DNA of 64,000 nucleotides from Gammaproteobacteria bacterium (GCA_018814405.1 JAHIZO010000004.1:226135-290134), one strand, 5' to 3'; numbered from the stretch's first letter, positions 8,419 through 18,722 are shown. Program-made: numbers and translations. Notes: generated from the letters alone by a model not told the origin.

Positions 8419-11400
8419 ATGAAGCTCGCCGACATCAGCCTCTCGACCCGTATCACTGTGCTGGGCTTGCTGTTGGTGGTGGCGGGTGGGGCTTTGTGGG
8501 CATCGAGTGAGAACCAGCGAATCAAGAACGAGTTTCTGGCGGAACGCGAGTCCACACTGGACGGCGCATTGCATGTCGAGCGAGAGCGCCTGCTGTTGCA
8601 GATGGATACCTTGCGACGCGATGCACTGTTCTTGTCTAACACCCCGCCCATCAGCGGTATTCAGCGTGCGATCCGCAACGGTGGTATCGATCCGCGCGAA
8701 AGGAACTCACGTCAAGTATGGGAACGCCGCTTGCAGGAGATTTTCCAGGCCTATCTGACGGCGCATCCTGAATATATCCAGGCAAGTTACATCGGTCTGG
8801 CCGATGGCGGGCGCGAACTGGTGCGCGTCAATCGGATTCAAGACAGACTGGCCGTCGTGCCGAGCAGTGCCTTGCAGCGCAAGGGGGATATGGACTATTT
8901 AAAGGCAGGCAAGACGCTGTCTGCGGGGGATGTTCTGCTGTCCGACTTCACCTTCAACCAAGAGAATGGTCGTCTCGAGGTGTCGCATCGAGTGACTTTG
9001 CGTGCGCTCGTACCGGTGTTCGACGAACGCGGACAGCGCTTTGGCATGCTGGTGCTGAATATGGACGCGAACCATCTTCTGGCACCTATGGTAGGGGGGG
9101 CTCCGAAAGGCGCCAGTATTTACGTCTCAGACAGTCATGGACGCAAACTGCTTTCTCCCGATGGGCTGGGCGACTTTTCAACCGAGCCGGGTATTCTGCA
9201 GAACGATATTCGCAAGGACTTTCCCGTTCTGAAGGCGAAATTCGAACCGCATGCGGGTAGTTGCGCGCCGCTGAGACAGACCCCGGATGGTGCCGGAGGT
9301 TACCTAGCGGCGGAGCGTGTACATTTCGACCGGGCGCATCCTGAACGTTTCCTGCTATTGGTCTATCACGTGCCGCAGCAGGTGCTTGATTTGGATATTG
9401 CGGGCATCCCCAGGTCCAGTTTGGTTGTTGCCTTGCTGCTGACGATGTTCGCCGCGATGGCGTTCATGCTGGCGCTGCGTTTCATCCTGCGTCCGCTCAG
9501 CCGCATCACACAAGCGGCAAGCGAGATCGCGGAACGCAAGCACATCCCGCATCTGCGCGAAGAGTACGGTGGTGATGTCGGCCATCTGGTGCGCGCCCTG
9601 AACAGCATGATGGATACCTTGTCCGGGCATGACGTGATCGAGCGTGAGAACGCCTTCCGCAAGGAGATGGTCGAATCTCTGCCCGGTGCGTTCTACATGA
9701 TCGGGGCGAATGGGCGGTTCCTGATGGTGAATCGTAATTTTGAGACGGTGTTGGGTTTGCCAGAAGGGGTGCTGACCGGCACTGATCCGCTCGATCTGTT
9801 CGAGGGCGAGGATAAGGTGCGTATCGCCAGTCGTATCGGGGCGGTGTTCGAGCAGGGTGAAGCGACGGCGGAAGCCGGTTTGTGCGCCACGGATGGCAGG
9901 CGCATCCCCTATCAATTCACAGGGCGGCGAATAATACTTAACGGGGAGCCGGTGTTGGTCGGACTTGGTCTCGATGTCAGTAGCCATCACGAACAGCTGC
10001 GTTTGATCGAGACCCAGCTGCACCGCAATCAGGCATTGATGCGTAACTCGATGGAAGGCATCCATGTGATGGACATCGATGGCAATGTGCTGGAGGTGAA
10101 CGATGCATTCTGTCGCATGTTGGGATACACGCCCGAGGAGGCAATGAAACTCAATGTGCGCGACTGGGATGATCAATTCACGTCTGATGAGTTGGCGCAA
10201 CGCTTTCAGGACTTGGTCGGGAAAAGTGCCACCTTTGAAACTATGCATCGGTGCAAGGATGGCAAGCTGATCCAGGTCGAAGTGTGCTCAACGGGTGTCG
10301 AGATCAACGGCAAGGTGTATTTGTATGCCGCCAGTCGCGACATCACCGAGCGTAAACGGGCCGAGTCTGTTCTGCAGCGCCATCATGTGGTGATCGAGAC
10401 AGCGATGGACGGCTTCTGGTTGACCGATCTGCAGGGGAATCTGGAGGAGGTCAACGAGGCGTACGCGAGGCTATCCGGTTACACGGAACAGGAGCTGGTC
10501 GGCATGCACATCAGCCAGTTGGAGGCGGTCGAGAACCCGGATGACACGCGGCAACACATCGAAAAGATCATGCGTGAGGGCTACGATCGTTTTGAGACAA
10601 AGCACCGACGCAAGGATGGTGTGGTGCTGGATATCGAAATTGCGGTCACGCTGATGCCACAGGAACAAAAATTGTTCGTGTTCTGCCGCGACATCAGCGA
10701 AAGCAAGCAGCATGCTTTGCGACTGCAGCAACAACAGCAGATGCTGAACGAGGCACAGCGGCTGGGCAAGCTTGGTAGCTGGGAATTCGAGGTGCAGAGC
10801 GGGGTATTGATCTGGTCGGACGAGGCGTACCGTATCCTTGAGTTGGACAAGGCGGCAGTAACGCCCAGCTACGAGCTGTTCCTGAGCATCATTCATCCGC
10901 AGGATAGAGAAAAGTTGGATGAGGCCTATCAACGCTCTCTGCGGGAAGGCATTCCATACGATATCGAGCACCGGATACTATTCCCTGACGGTCGCCTCAA
11001 GTGGGTGCGGGAGCATTGCACCACTACCTATGACGAGACAGGCGAGCCGATGCGCTCGGTCGGTATGATGCATGACATCACCGCGCGCAAGTTAGATGAG
11101 GAACAGTTGCGCGTGGCCGCGGCCACCTTCGAGACGCATGATGCGATCGTGATCACCGATGCGCAGTCCAACATCTTGCGTGTGAACAATGCATTTACAC
11201 AGATAACCGGTTATCGCTCCTGGGAAGTGGTCGGGATGAATCCTCGCGTCATGAGTTCCGGCCGTCACGACCAAGCCTTCTATCAGGAGATGTGGCAACA
11301 GTTGCTGGAGCATGGTACTTGGGCGGGCGAGATATGGGACAGGCGCAAGAACGGCGAGATCTATCCCAAGTGGATGACCATCACTGCCGTGAAGGACGAG

Positions 11401-12786
11401 GCCGGCAGCACGGTCAACTATGTCGCCATCTTCAGCGATATCACCGAGCGCAAGCGCAGCGAGGACGAGATACGCGGGCTGGCGTTCTACGATGCGCTGA
11501 CGCAGTTGCCCAACCGTCGTTTGTTCATGGACCGCCTGCACAATGCGCTGGCTGTCTCGGCGCGCAATGCTGACTTCGGCGCATTGCTGTTCATCGATCT
11601 GGATCGTTTCAAGGTGCTGAACGATACGCTCGGTCATGATTATGGCGACCTGTTGCTGATCGAGGTGGCGGAACGTATCAAGCACTGCGTGCGCGAGATC
11701 GATACCGTGGCGAGACTGGGTGGAGACGAGTTCGTGGTGGTGCTGGAGGGGATAGGCGATCACCGTGAAGAGGCGTCGCACAAGGCCGGACTGGTGGCGG
11801 AAAAGATCAGGGAGTCGCTGGCACTTCCGTATCAGCTCAAGACGCATGAACATTACAGTTCACCCAGTATCGGCGTGGAGTTATTCCACAACGGGGCGGA
11901 GACGTCGGATGATCTGATCAAACATGCGGATGTGGCGATGTACCAGGCCAAGCATGCAGGCCGCAACACCGTGCGTTTCTATGACCCCAGCCTGCAGCAT
12001 GATCTGGATACACGCGCCATGCTGGAGAACGATCTGCGTCGTGCCATCGAGAACGATGAGTTGTCATTGCATTACCAAGTGCAGGTGGACAACGAGCGCC
12101 GCTTGGTCGGCGTCGAGGCGCTGTTGCGCTGGCAGCATCCGACACGCGGCATGATCCCGCCGGTCAAATTCATCCCGGTGGCCGAAGAGAGCATGCTGAT
12201 CATCGAGCTGGGCGATTGGGTGTTGCACCATGCTTGCGGTCAGTTGGCGCTGTGGTCGGCTGATCCGCTCAAGTCCGGCCTGACGATGGCGGTCAATGTC
12301 AGTGCCCATCAGTTCGCCATGCATGATTTCGTGGAGCATCTGTCATCCGTCCTGCAGCGGCATGGCATCGAACCGAGCAAGCTGAAGCTGGAGCTGACCG
12401 AAGGCGTGGTGTTGAACGACATCACCGATGTGGTCGAGAAGATGCGCAAGTTGAAGGTGCTTGGCGTGCAGCTGTCGCTGGACGATTTCGGCACCGGCTA
12501 TTCCTCGCTTGCCTATCTGAAGAAACTGCCGCTGGACCAGCTCAAGATCGACCAGAGTTTCGTGCGGGACATCACGGTCGATCCCGGTGATGCGGGTATG
12601 GTGCAGAGCATCATCGATATGGCGAAGAACTTCAGGCACGATGTTATAGCCGAGGGCGTGGAGACCGAAGCCCAGTTGAGCTTCCTCAAGCACCATGCCT
12701 GCATGGCCTATCAGGGGTATTTCTTTAGCAAGCCTGTCCCGCTGGATGAATTGGAGCGTCTGATCGCCGATTGGAAATCGGATTGA
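8419..12786 (+). CDS. Membrane sensor with five PAS domains, GGDEF and EAL
   Basis: 1,455 aa. TM helix 1 at about residues 12-30, a large periplasmic sensor region (about 31-330, double-Cache-like, not proven), TM2 about 332-354, HAMP about 355-400, then five PAS domains (starting near 410, 535, 655, 785, 895). GGDEF lies near residue 1099 with an intact RLGGDEF and an inhibitory I-site RxxD (REID) five residues before it. EAL near 1231 keeps VEALL, ELTEG, DDFGTGYSSL, KIDQSF and AEGVE. Both cyclic-di-GMP synthesis and breakdown residues are therefore present. It follows the UDG gene by 7 bp and is a paralog of the gene at 13884. Confidence 0.93.
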   Translation: MKLADISLSTRITVLGLLLVVAGGALWASSENQRIKNEFLAERESTLDGALHVERERLLLQMDTLRRDALFLSNTPPISGIQRAIRNGGIDPRERNSRQVWERRLQEIFQAYLTAHPEYIQASYIGLADGGRELVRVNRIQDRLAVVPSSALQRKGDMDYLKAGKTLSAGDVLLSDFTFNQENGRLEVSHRVTLRALVPVFDERGQRFGMLVLNMDANHLLAPMVGGAPKGASIYVSDSHGRKLLSPDGLGDFSTEPGILQNDIRKDFPVLKAKFEPHAGSCAPLRQTPDGAGGYLAAERVHFDRAHPERFLLLVYHVPQQVLDLDIAGIPRSSLVVALLLTMFAAMAFMLALRFILRPLSRITQAASEIAERKHIPHLREEYGGDVGHLVRALNSMMDTLSGHDVIERENAFRKEMVESLPGAFYMIGANGRFLMVNRNFETVLGLPEGVLTGTDPLDLFEGEDKVRIASRIGAVFEQGEATAEAGLCATDGRRIPYQFTGRRIILNGEPVLVGLGLDVSSHHEQLRLIETQLHRNQALMRNSMEGIHVMDIDGNVLEVNDAFCRMLGYTPEEAMKLNVRDWDDQFTSDELAQRFQDLVGKSATFETMHRCKDGKLIQVEVCSTGVEINGKVYLYAASRDITERKRAESVLQRHHVVIETAMDGFWLTDLQGNLEEVNEAYARLSGYTEQELVGMHISQLEAVENPDDTRQHIEKIMREGYDRFETKHRRKDGVVLDIEIAVTLMPQEQKLFVFCRDISESKQHALRLQQQQQMLNEAQRLGKLGSWEFEVQSGVLIWSDEAYRILELDKAAVTPSYELFLSIIHPQDREKLDEAYQRSLREGIPYDIEHRILFPDGRLKWVREHCTTTYDETGEPMRSVGMMHDITARKLDEEQLRVAAATFETHDAIVITDAQSNILRVNNAFTQITGYRSWEVVGMNPRVMSSGRHDQAFYQEMWQQLLEHGTWAGEIWDRRKNGEIYPKWMTITAVKDEAGSTVNYVAIFSDITERKRSEDEIRGLAFYDALTQLPNRRLFMDRLHNALAVSARNADFGALLFIDLDRFKVLNDTLGHDYGDLLLIEVAERIKHCVREIDTVARLGGDEFVVVLEGIGDHREEASHKAGLVAEKIRESLALPYQLKTHEHYSSPSIGVELFHNGAETSDDLIKHADVAMYQAKHAGRNTVRFYDPSLQHDLDTRAMLENDLRRAIENDELSLHYQVQVDNERRLVGVEALLRWQHPTRGMIPPVKFIPVAEESMLIIELGDWVLHHACGQLALWSADPLKSGLTMAVNVSAHQFAMHDFVEHLSSVLQRHGIEPSKLKLELTEGVVLNDITDVVEKMRKLKVLGVQLSLDDFGTGYSSLAYLKKLPLDQLKIDQSFVRDITVDPGDAGMVQSIIDMAKNFRHDVIAEGVETEAQLSFLKHHACMAYQGYFFSKPVPLDELERLIADWKSD

Positions 12787-12888
12787 AGTGATTGTCCGTA
12801 TAATCACCGTGTTCTGGATGATGTGATGTATTCGGCTTTATTGGCACAAGGCCGTCAGAGTCTTGGCCTATTTCTTGGAGGAGTACCT

Positions 12889-13872
12889 TTGAAGTCACTT
12901 CAAAAGCGGCTGTCGTGTTCGTGTATTTTTCTGCGTGCCTTGGTCTTGTTGCCACTGCTGACCGCGTGCGATAACCCGCATGAGCAGCCATTGGGTATTG
13001 CCAGCAGTCCGTGGCCGGGCTATGAGCCGCTCTATCTGGCGAAAGAGATCGGCTACCTGCCGCAAGAAAAAGCCAAACTGTTCGAGTTGCCATCGTCCGA
13101 TATCACGCTGGAAGCGTTTCGCAATCATTCTGCCGATATGGCAACGTTGACGCTGGATGAGGCGCTGGATCTGATGGATAGCGGTGTCAAGCTGCGCATC
13201 CTGATGGCACTAGATATTTCCAACGGCGCCGATGCCGTGATGGTCAAACCCCATATCAAGAAACTGTCCGACCTCAAGGGCAAGCGTATCGCCATCCTCA
13301 ACATCCCGCTGGGCGTCTATATGTTGAGTCGTACGCTGGATGCAGCGGGACTGAGCAGAGAGGATGTCACCGTCATTCCCAGCGCTGAGAGCAAGCATGA
13401 AGAGATGTACCGGCTGGGCAAGGCGGATGCTTTCATCACCTTCGACCCGTTCAAGACCGCGCTGGCGAAACAAGGGGCGCAGGTGCTGTTCGACAGCAGC
13501 ATGATCCCGAACGAGATATTCGATCTGATGCTGGTGCGTGAGGAGGTGTTTCAAGCACGTCGGGAGGATGTATGTCATGTCGCCCGTCAATGGGGGCGCA
13601 CCTTGGAATACATGCGCCAAGAACCGGATGCAGCAGCAGAGTCCATCGCCAAGCGATTGGGTGTGACGCCGCAGGAATATCTTGCCATGGTGCAGGGCAT
13701 CAAGACGCCGACCTTACAAGAGAATCTTGCACTGCTCGGCGGGAATGCGCCGGGGATACTGAATGCAGCCAAACGCCTCAATACTTTGATGAGGAACGAA
13801 GGCCAACTCGATCACGAAATCGATATAAATACTGCACTGGTCCCTGATCTGCACACCTGTGTGACTGACTAG
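12889..13872 (+). CDS. Orphan periplasmic solute-binding lipoprotein (NMT1/SsuA-like)
   Basis: 327 aa from the TTG at 12889, which is preceded at good spacing by GGAGGAG (12877-12883). The frame is open to an ATG at 12823, but that ATG has no such site. It has a signal peptide ending in the lipobox LLTAC, so it should be a lipid-anchored periplasmic protein. The body (ASSPWPGYEPLYLAKEIGYL, LKGKRIAILNIPLGVYML, GKADAFITFDP) matches substrate-binding proteins of the NMT1/SsuA/TauA type. No permease or ATPase gene is nearby. It sits between two GGDEF-EAL sensors, 12 bp before the second, which suggests it feeds ligand information to one of them. The ligand is unknown. Confidence 0.85.
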   Translation: MKSLQKRLSCSCIFLRALVLLPLLTACDNPHEQPLGIASSPWPGYEPLYLAKEIGYLPQEKAKLFELPSSDITLEAFRNHSADMATLTLDEALDLMDSGVKLRILMALDISNGADAVMVKPHIKKLSDLKGKRIAILNIPLGVYMLSRTLDAAGLSREDVTVIPSAESKHEEMYRLGKADAFITFDPFKTALAKQGAQVLFDSSMIPNEIFDLMLVREEVFQARREDVCHVARQWGRTLEYMRQEPDAAAESIAKRLGVTPQEYLAMVQGIKTPTLQENLALLGGNAPGILNAAKRLNTLMRNEGQLDHEIDINTALVPDLHTCVTD

Positions 13873-13883
13873 ACCGCAAGCCG

Positions 13884-16800
13884 ATGAAAAGCCGCCTCTC
13901 CTTCATTATTCCATTGATACTGATGACGATCTCCGTCATCAGTTCCTTGCTCATCTATCTGCAGGAAGACAGGGATAACCGGAGATCGATCGAAGCGCAC
14001 ATGATGCGCGAGATCGGTCTGCAGATGGGGCAGCTGCAGAATATCTTGTACAACCGTCTGACGGAAGGTGACGAGGCAGAGGCCTTGTTGAGTATCTCGC
14101 TGGTGGCCATGCGGCCGGGCATCAATACGCTGGTGCTGGCAGATGACCAGCACCGTGTGATGCTCGCGAACTCATTCAGGTGGAAGGGCGAGCCGGCGGC
14201 ACTGCATACACTCTACTCCGAAACGAATGCCAAGCTGGTCAGTCAGGGCGACAAGAGCAGGCTGTCATTCAATGCGCGCCAACCTTCATTGTTGCAAGGG
14301 TACTACCCCTTGGTCGTGGCCTACCGGCATGGCGGGCTGGATAAACAGATGGGGATTCTGTATGTCGAGGCGGACATCAGTGAGCAATTGCAGGCTGCGC
14401 GCCACTCAGCGCTGGAGCAGTCGCTTGTGTTCGGTCTGATCACGTTCCTGGCCGCGATATTCATCGCCTATATCCTGCATCGACTGGTCAGTAGGCGGGT
14501 GGGTGTCCTGTCTGCAACCGCAAGCCGTTTTGCGGCGGGTGATTTCGCTGCCCGAACGGGGCTGAAAGGGCGTGATGAGCTTTCCGAGCTTGGCAAGAGT
14601 TTCGACAATATGGCGCAGCGCGTGGGTGAGACCATCGCGCTGCGCGACCGGGCCATGCAGGAACAGAAACGTATTCTGGAAACGACGGCTGATGGCTATT
14701 GGCAGACTGACCTCAGGGGATGTCTGCTGGATGTGAACGGTGCGTATTGCCAGATGTCCGGTTACAGTCGCGAAGATCTGCTGGATATGTGCATCCCGCA
14801 ACTTGAAGTGAATGAGGCGACACCCGACGCGGTGCGTATGCACATCGCTGACATCATCGCCAAGGGGGCCGACCGTTTTGAATCGGTACACCGTCGTAAG
14901 GACGGCACGCTGTTCGATGTGGAAGTATCGACCACCTATTGGCCAGATGCCGGGAGGTTCATCGTTTTCATCCGCGAGATTTCGGATCGTGTGCGAGCCA
15001 GAAAAGAACTGCAGTCCCGCAAGGAGGAGTATGACCGGTTGACGACGAACATCCCGATCGGTGTGTATCTGTTGCATACCTCGCCGGACGGTGTGTTCGA
15101 CTTCAAGTATGTGAGTCAGCGCTTCTGCAGAATGCTGGGGCAGAGCGCTGAAGAGATCTATGCGGATTCCAGTGCCGCATTTAAAAGCATCCATCCTGAT
15201 GATCTGGACCGTTTCGTAAAAGAGAATCAAGCGGCTGTCAAATCACTAAAACCCTTCAATAGCGAGGTGCGTGTGCAGCTCGACGGAGAGGAGCGTTGGC
15301 TCCGCAGCGAATCAAGACCCGAGGCGGGTGAGAACGGGGAATGTACTTGGGATGGTGTCATGATCGACATCACCGAGCGTGTGACGAGCCAATCTGAACT
15401 GCAGCGGGAACAGGAGCGCTTGGACGAAGCGCAGAAGGTCGGCCATTTTGGCAGTTGGGAGCTGGATCTGATCAGCGGGAGACTGACCTGGTCGGATCAG
15501 ATATTCACATTATTCGAGATAGACCAGTCACGATTCGGTGCATCGTATGAAGCTTTCCTTGACGGGATACATCCTGACGACAGGGAGAAGGTGAACAATG
15601 CCTATTCGGCTTCTCTGATAGACAAGAAGCCGTATCAGATCACGCACCGTCTGCTGATGGCTGACGGTCGAATCAAGTGGGTGGAAGAGCGTTGTTCATC
15701 GACGTTCGACGATGCCGGTAAGCCGACCAGATCCATCGGTACGGTGCAGGACGTGACCGAACGCGAGATATTGGCCGAGGAGGGGCGTATCGCATCGGTG
15801 GCGTTCGAGACGCAGGAGGCTCTCATCGTCACCGACCGGCACGCGAACATCATCAAGGTGAACAGGGCCTTCGAGGAGACCACCGGCTATTCGCAGGAAG
15901 AAGCGCTTGGCAAGAATCCGCGCATCCTGGCTTCGGGCAGGCACGACAAGGCGTTCTATCAGGAGATGTGGGCGTCCGTCCTCAACGATGGACGCTGGTC
16001 GGGTGAGGTGTGGGACAGGCGCAAGGGCGGCGAAATCTATCCCAAGTGGCTGACCATCACCGCCGTAAAACATCTGGATGAGATCACGCACTTCGTCGCG
16101 GTGTTCGTCGATATCACAGAGCGCAAGAAAGCCGAAGAGGAGATCAGGAACCTGGCTTTCTACGACCCGCTTACTTCCTTGCCTAACCGGCGTTTGTTGC
16201 AAGACCACCTGCACCGTGCATTGAGTCAGAGTGCGCGCAACGACCAATATGGTGCGCTGATGTTCCTGGATCTGGATCACTTCAAGATTCTGAACGATAC
16301 CAAAGGGCATGAGTACGGCGACAAACTGCTGGTGGAAGTCGCACGCCGCCTCTCTGGCTGTGTGCGGGATACCGACACGCTTTCGCGTTTTGGGGGTGAC
16401 GAGTTCGTGGTGTTGCTGGAAGGCATGAACGTGTTCAAGGAAGAAGCCGTCGCGCAAGCGGGACGTATCGCCGAGAAGATACGTGAGGCCTTGTCGCAGC
16501 CCTACCAGTTGGAGGGCGTGTTGCATCGCAGTACGCCCAGTATCGGCGTGGTGTTGTTCCGGGGCGGCGAGGTGAACAGTGAGGAATTGCTGAAGCGGGC
16601 CGATCTGGCCATGTATCAGTCGAAGGAAGCTGGGCGCAACAAGGTCACTTTCTTCGAGGCTTCCATGCAAGCGGTGCTGGAATCGCGGACTTTGCTGGAG
16701 GGAGCGTTGAGGCAGGCGTTGCCCAAGGGCGAACTGGAGATGTATTACCAGTTGCAGACGGACGAGTCGAAAGCATTGCTCGGTGCCGAGGTGCTGTTGC

Positions 16801-17459
16801 GCTGGCGCAGCGCGGAACTGGGCATGGTGTCACCGGCCCAGTTCATCCCCATGGCCGAGCAGACCAAGCTGATCCTGCCCATCGGACACTGGGTGCTGGA
16901 GAACGCTTGCCGCCAGCTCAAACTGTGGGAATCTCACCCTGTATTGGGGCACATGCATCTGGCGGTGAACATCAGCCCGGTGCAGTTCCACCAGCCGGAT
17001 TTCGTGCGCCAAGTGAAGGAGATATTGCAGGAGAGCGGCGCCGACCCGCGCAGGCTGGAACTGGAGTTGACCGAGAATCTGGTGCTGGAAGATATCGACG
17101 AGGCGACACGCAAGATGGCGGCACTGAAAGAGATTGGCGTGCGTTTTTCCATGGACGATTTCGGTACCGGTTATTCTTCACTGCAATACATCAAGCGCCT
17201 GCCTATCGACCTGCTCAAGATCGACCAATCGTTCGTGCGCGATATCCTCACCGATCCGGGCGATGCCATGATGGTGCAGACCATCTCGGGCATGGCGCAG
17301 AACTTCGGCTTTGGCGTGATCGCGGAAGGGGTGGAGGAACATGCACAGATCGCGCCATTGGTTGCGCGCGGTTGCGGAAAATTCCAGGGCTATCTGTTTA
17401 GCCGTCCGGTTCCGCTGCAAGATTTTGAAAAGCTGGTCGAGCAATGGAAAACGGACTGA
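13884..17459 (+). CDS. Membrane sensor with four PAS domains, GGDEF and a variant EAL (EVL)
   Basis: 1,191 aa. TM1 about residues 5-26, periplasmic region about 27-177, TM2 about 178-198, HAMP about 199-250, PAS domains starting near 262, 383, 518 and 635. GGDEF near residue 836 (RFGGDEF) with I-site RDTD. In the EAL domain the first motif reads GAEVLLRW, so the usual Ala is Val; the metal-binding Glu is kept, as are ELTEN, MDDFGTGYSSL, KIDQSF and AEGVEE. It is probably still an active phosphodiesterase, but this needs testing. It begins 12 bp after the solute-binding lipoprotein gene and shares most of its C-terminal 600 residues with the 8419 gene. Confidence 0.92.
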   Translation: MKSRLSFIIPLILMTISVISSLLIYLQEDRDNRRSIEAHMMREIGLQMGQLQNILYNRLTEGDEAEALLSISLVAMRPGINTLVLADDQHRVMLANSFRWKGEPAALHTLYSETNAKLVSQGDKSRLSFNARQPSLLQGYYPLVVAYRHGGLDKQMGILYVEADISEQLQAARHSALEQSLVFGLITFLAAIFIAYILHRLVSRRVGVLSATASRFAAGDFAARTGLKGRDELSELGKSFDNMAQRVGETIALRDRAMQEQKRILETTADGYWQTDLRGCLLDVNGAYCQMSGYSREDLLDMCIPQLEVNEATPDAVRMHIADIIAKGADRFESVHRRKDGTLFDVEVSTTYWPDAGRFIVFIREISDRVRARKELQSRKEEYDRLTTNIPIGVYLLHTSPDGVFDFKYVSQRFCRMLGQSAEEIYADSSAAFKSIHPDDLDRFVKENQAAVKSLKPFNSEVRVQLDGEERWLRSESRPEAGENGECTWDGVMIDITERVTSQSELQREQERLDEAQKVGHFGSWELDLISGRLTWSDQIFTLFEIDQSRFGASYEAFLDGIHPDDREKVNNAYSASLIDKKPYQITHRLLMADGRIKWVEERCSSTFDDAGKPTRSIGTVQDVTEREILAEEGRIASVAFETQEALIVTDRHANIIKVNRAFEETTGYSQEEALGKNPRILASGRHDKAFYQEMWASVLNDGRWSGEVWDRRKGGEIYPKWLTITAVKHLDEITHFVAVFVDITERKKAEEEIRNLAFYDPLTSLPNRRLLQDHLHRALSQSARNDQYGALMFLDLDHFKILNDTKGHEYGDKLLVEVARRLSGCVRDTDTLSRFGGDEFVVLLEGMNVFKEEAVAQAGRIAEKIREALSQPYQLEGVLHRSTPSIGVVLFRGGEVNSEELLKRADLAMYQSKEAGRNKVTFFEASMQAVLESRTLLEGALRQALPKGELEMYYQLQTDESKALLGAEVLLRWRSAELGMVSPAQFIPMAEQTKLILPIGHWVLENACRQLKLWESHPVLGHMHLAVNISPVQFHQPDFVRQVKEILQESGADPRRLELELTENLVLEDIDEATRKMAALKEIGVRFSMDDFGTGYSSLQYIKRLPIDLLKIDQSFVRDILTDPGDAMMVQTISGMAQNFGFGVIAEGVEEHAQIAPLVARGCGKFQGYLFSRPVPLQDFEKLVEQWKTD

Positions 17460-17505
17460 CTAACCGTACTGCATATGATCCGCACAACAACAAGAATGGC
17501 CGCAC

Positions 17506-18477
17506 ATGAATAAAAAAGTGGAAGCGCTAAAGATCCTGGTTGTGGAAGACAGCAAAGTCACGGTCAAGGTACTGAGCAACTATCTGGCTGCCATGCACAT
17601 CAGCGAACCGTTGATCGCGGAAGATGGCACGACAGCGCTGGAGGTCTATGCGCGTGAGCGGCCTGATGTGGTGCTGCTGGATATCAAACTACCCGACATA
17701 GACGGCTTCGAGGTGGCGCGCCAGATACGCAAGATGGAAGGCGAGCATGAATGGGCCGCCATCATCTTCCTGACCGCGATGAATACCGATGAAGATCTTG
17801 CGCGCGGTATCGCCGCCGGTGGCGATGACTATCTGGTCAAACCCGTCAGTGAAGTCGTGTTCCACGCCAAGGTGCGCGCCATGCAGCGTTTGATCGAGAT
17901 GCAGCGCAGGCTGGTCGATGTCACGCAGCAACTGGACGGTGCCAATGCCGAGTTGTTGCGCCTTTCCACCACCGATGCGCTGACCGGCATCGCCAATCGC
18001 CGATCGCTGGATCAATTTCTGGAACGCGAATGGCGGCGTTGTCTGCGTATGAAGAAACCGCTGGCGCTGGTGATGATGGATATCGATTACTTCAAACTGT
18101 TCAACGACAAGTACGGTCATCAGGCCGGTGATGACTGTTTGAAGAAAGTGGCGGATCAGATTGCACGTGCCGCCCCGCGCGCGACCGACCTGGCAGCCCG
18201 CTACGGCGGAGAAGAATTCACGCTGGTGCTGGGGGAGACCGATCAGGACGGTGCGATGTGGATCGCCGAGCGCGTGCGGCAGATGGTGGCCGATCTTCAA
18301 GTGACGCACTACGCAACCGGCAGCAAGTTCGTGACCATCAGTTGCGGGGTGGTGTCTGTACTACCGGATGAGGACGTGTCGTTGGAGATACTGTTGCAAT
18401 CCGCTGACGCTGCGCTGTACCAAGCCAAGCGCGGCGGGCGCGACAGAGTGGTTGCAGGAAGCTACGGCAAGTACTAG
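17506..18477 (+). CDS. Response regulator with REC and GGDEF domains (diguanylate cyclase)
   Basis: 323 aa. REC domain at about residues 8-130 with the acidic pocket (VVEDSK), the phospho-acceptor Asp in VLLDIKLPD and the conserved Lys in YLVKPVSE. A short helical linker follows, then GGDEF at about 155-320 with RYGGEEF and an I-site RxxD (RATD). Phosphorylation of REC should promote dimerisation and c-di-GMP synthesis. No histidine kinase is encoded next to it. It is 46 bp downstream of the second GGDEF-EAL gene on the same strand. Confidence 0.93.
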   Translation: MNKKVEALKILVVEDSKVTVKVLSNYLAAMHISEPLIAEDGTTALEVYARERPDVVLLDIKLPDIDGFEVARQIRKMEGEHEWAAIIFLTAMNTDEDLARGIAAGGDDYLVKPVSEVVFHAKVRAMQRLIEMQRRLVDVTQQLDGANAELLRLSTTDALTGIANRRSLDQFLEREWRRCLRMKKPLALVMMDIDYFKLFNDKYGHQAGDDCLKKVADQIARAAPRATDLAARYGGEEFTLVLGETDQDGAMWIAERVRQMVADLQVTHYATGSKFVTISCGVVSVLPDEDVSLEILLQSADAALYQAKRGGRDRVVAGSYGKY

Positions 18478-18499
18478 TCTGTCCGGATCGTATTTCAGC

Positions 18500-18542
18500 C
18501 GACGCTTGCGTCGCCTCCTTCAATGCGGCAGTTCCCTGCCGC
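18500..18542 (+). terminator. Two tandem hairpins after the REC-GGDEF gene
   Basis: CGACGC-TT-GCGTCG (18500-18513) is followed by GCGGCAG-TTCC-CTGCCGC (18525-18542). Both stems are perfect. There is no T run after them, so a factor-independent terminator is not proven; they could be mRNA 3'-end stabilisers or part of a repeat family. Confidence 0.35.
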
Positions 18543-18597
18543 GATTCTCCCCAGTGCTTCACTCTCCCATCAACGCAATGCCATATCCCGTCTTTTT

Positions 18598-18648
18598 ATT
18601 GGACCAAAGACCAATATCCACGGGCATGCGATTTCGCTAGCATCCATC
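18598..18648 (+). promoter_or_regulatory. Conserved 51 bp element, copy 1 (upstream of HD-GYP gene)
   Basis: An inverted repeat ATTGG-N8-CCAAT (18598-18615) is followed after exactly 16 bp by TTTCGCTAGCATCCATC, which includes a -10-like TAGCAT at 18638-18643. The same arrangement, with TAGCAT at the same 40 bp offset, recurs at 23811. The inverted repeat would be centred near -43 relative to a start below TAGCAT, a usual place for an activator site. It lies about 75 bp before the HD-GYP ATG at 18723. The regulator is unknown. Confidence 0.5.
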
Positions 18649-18722
18649 GGTTAAAAAATCACCTTCATCTTCGCTGTAGATGGGTGGGCTTTACCTTCGA
18701 ACTGGAAGCTGTCCCGGTAATA

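Noticed and set aside
18616..18648. Sigma-54 promoter in the conserved element
   Set aside because: GG and GC are present, but their spacing is one base too long for the -24/-12 consensus and the second copy does not keep the GG.
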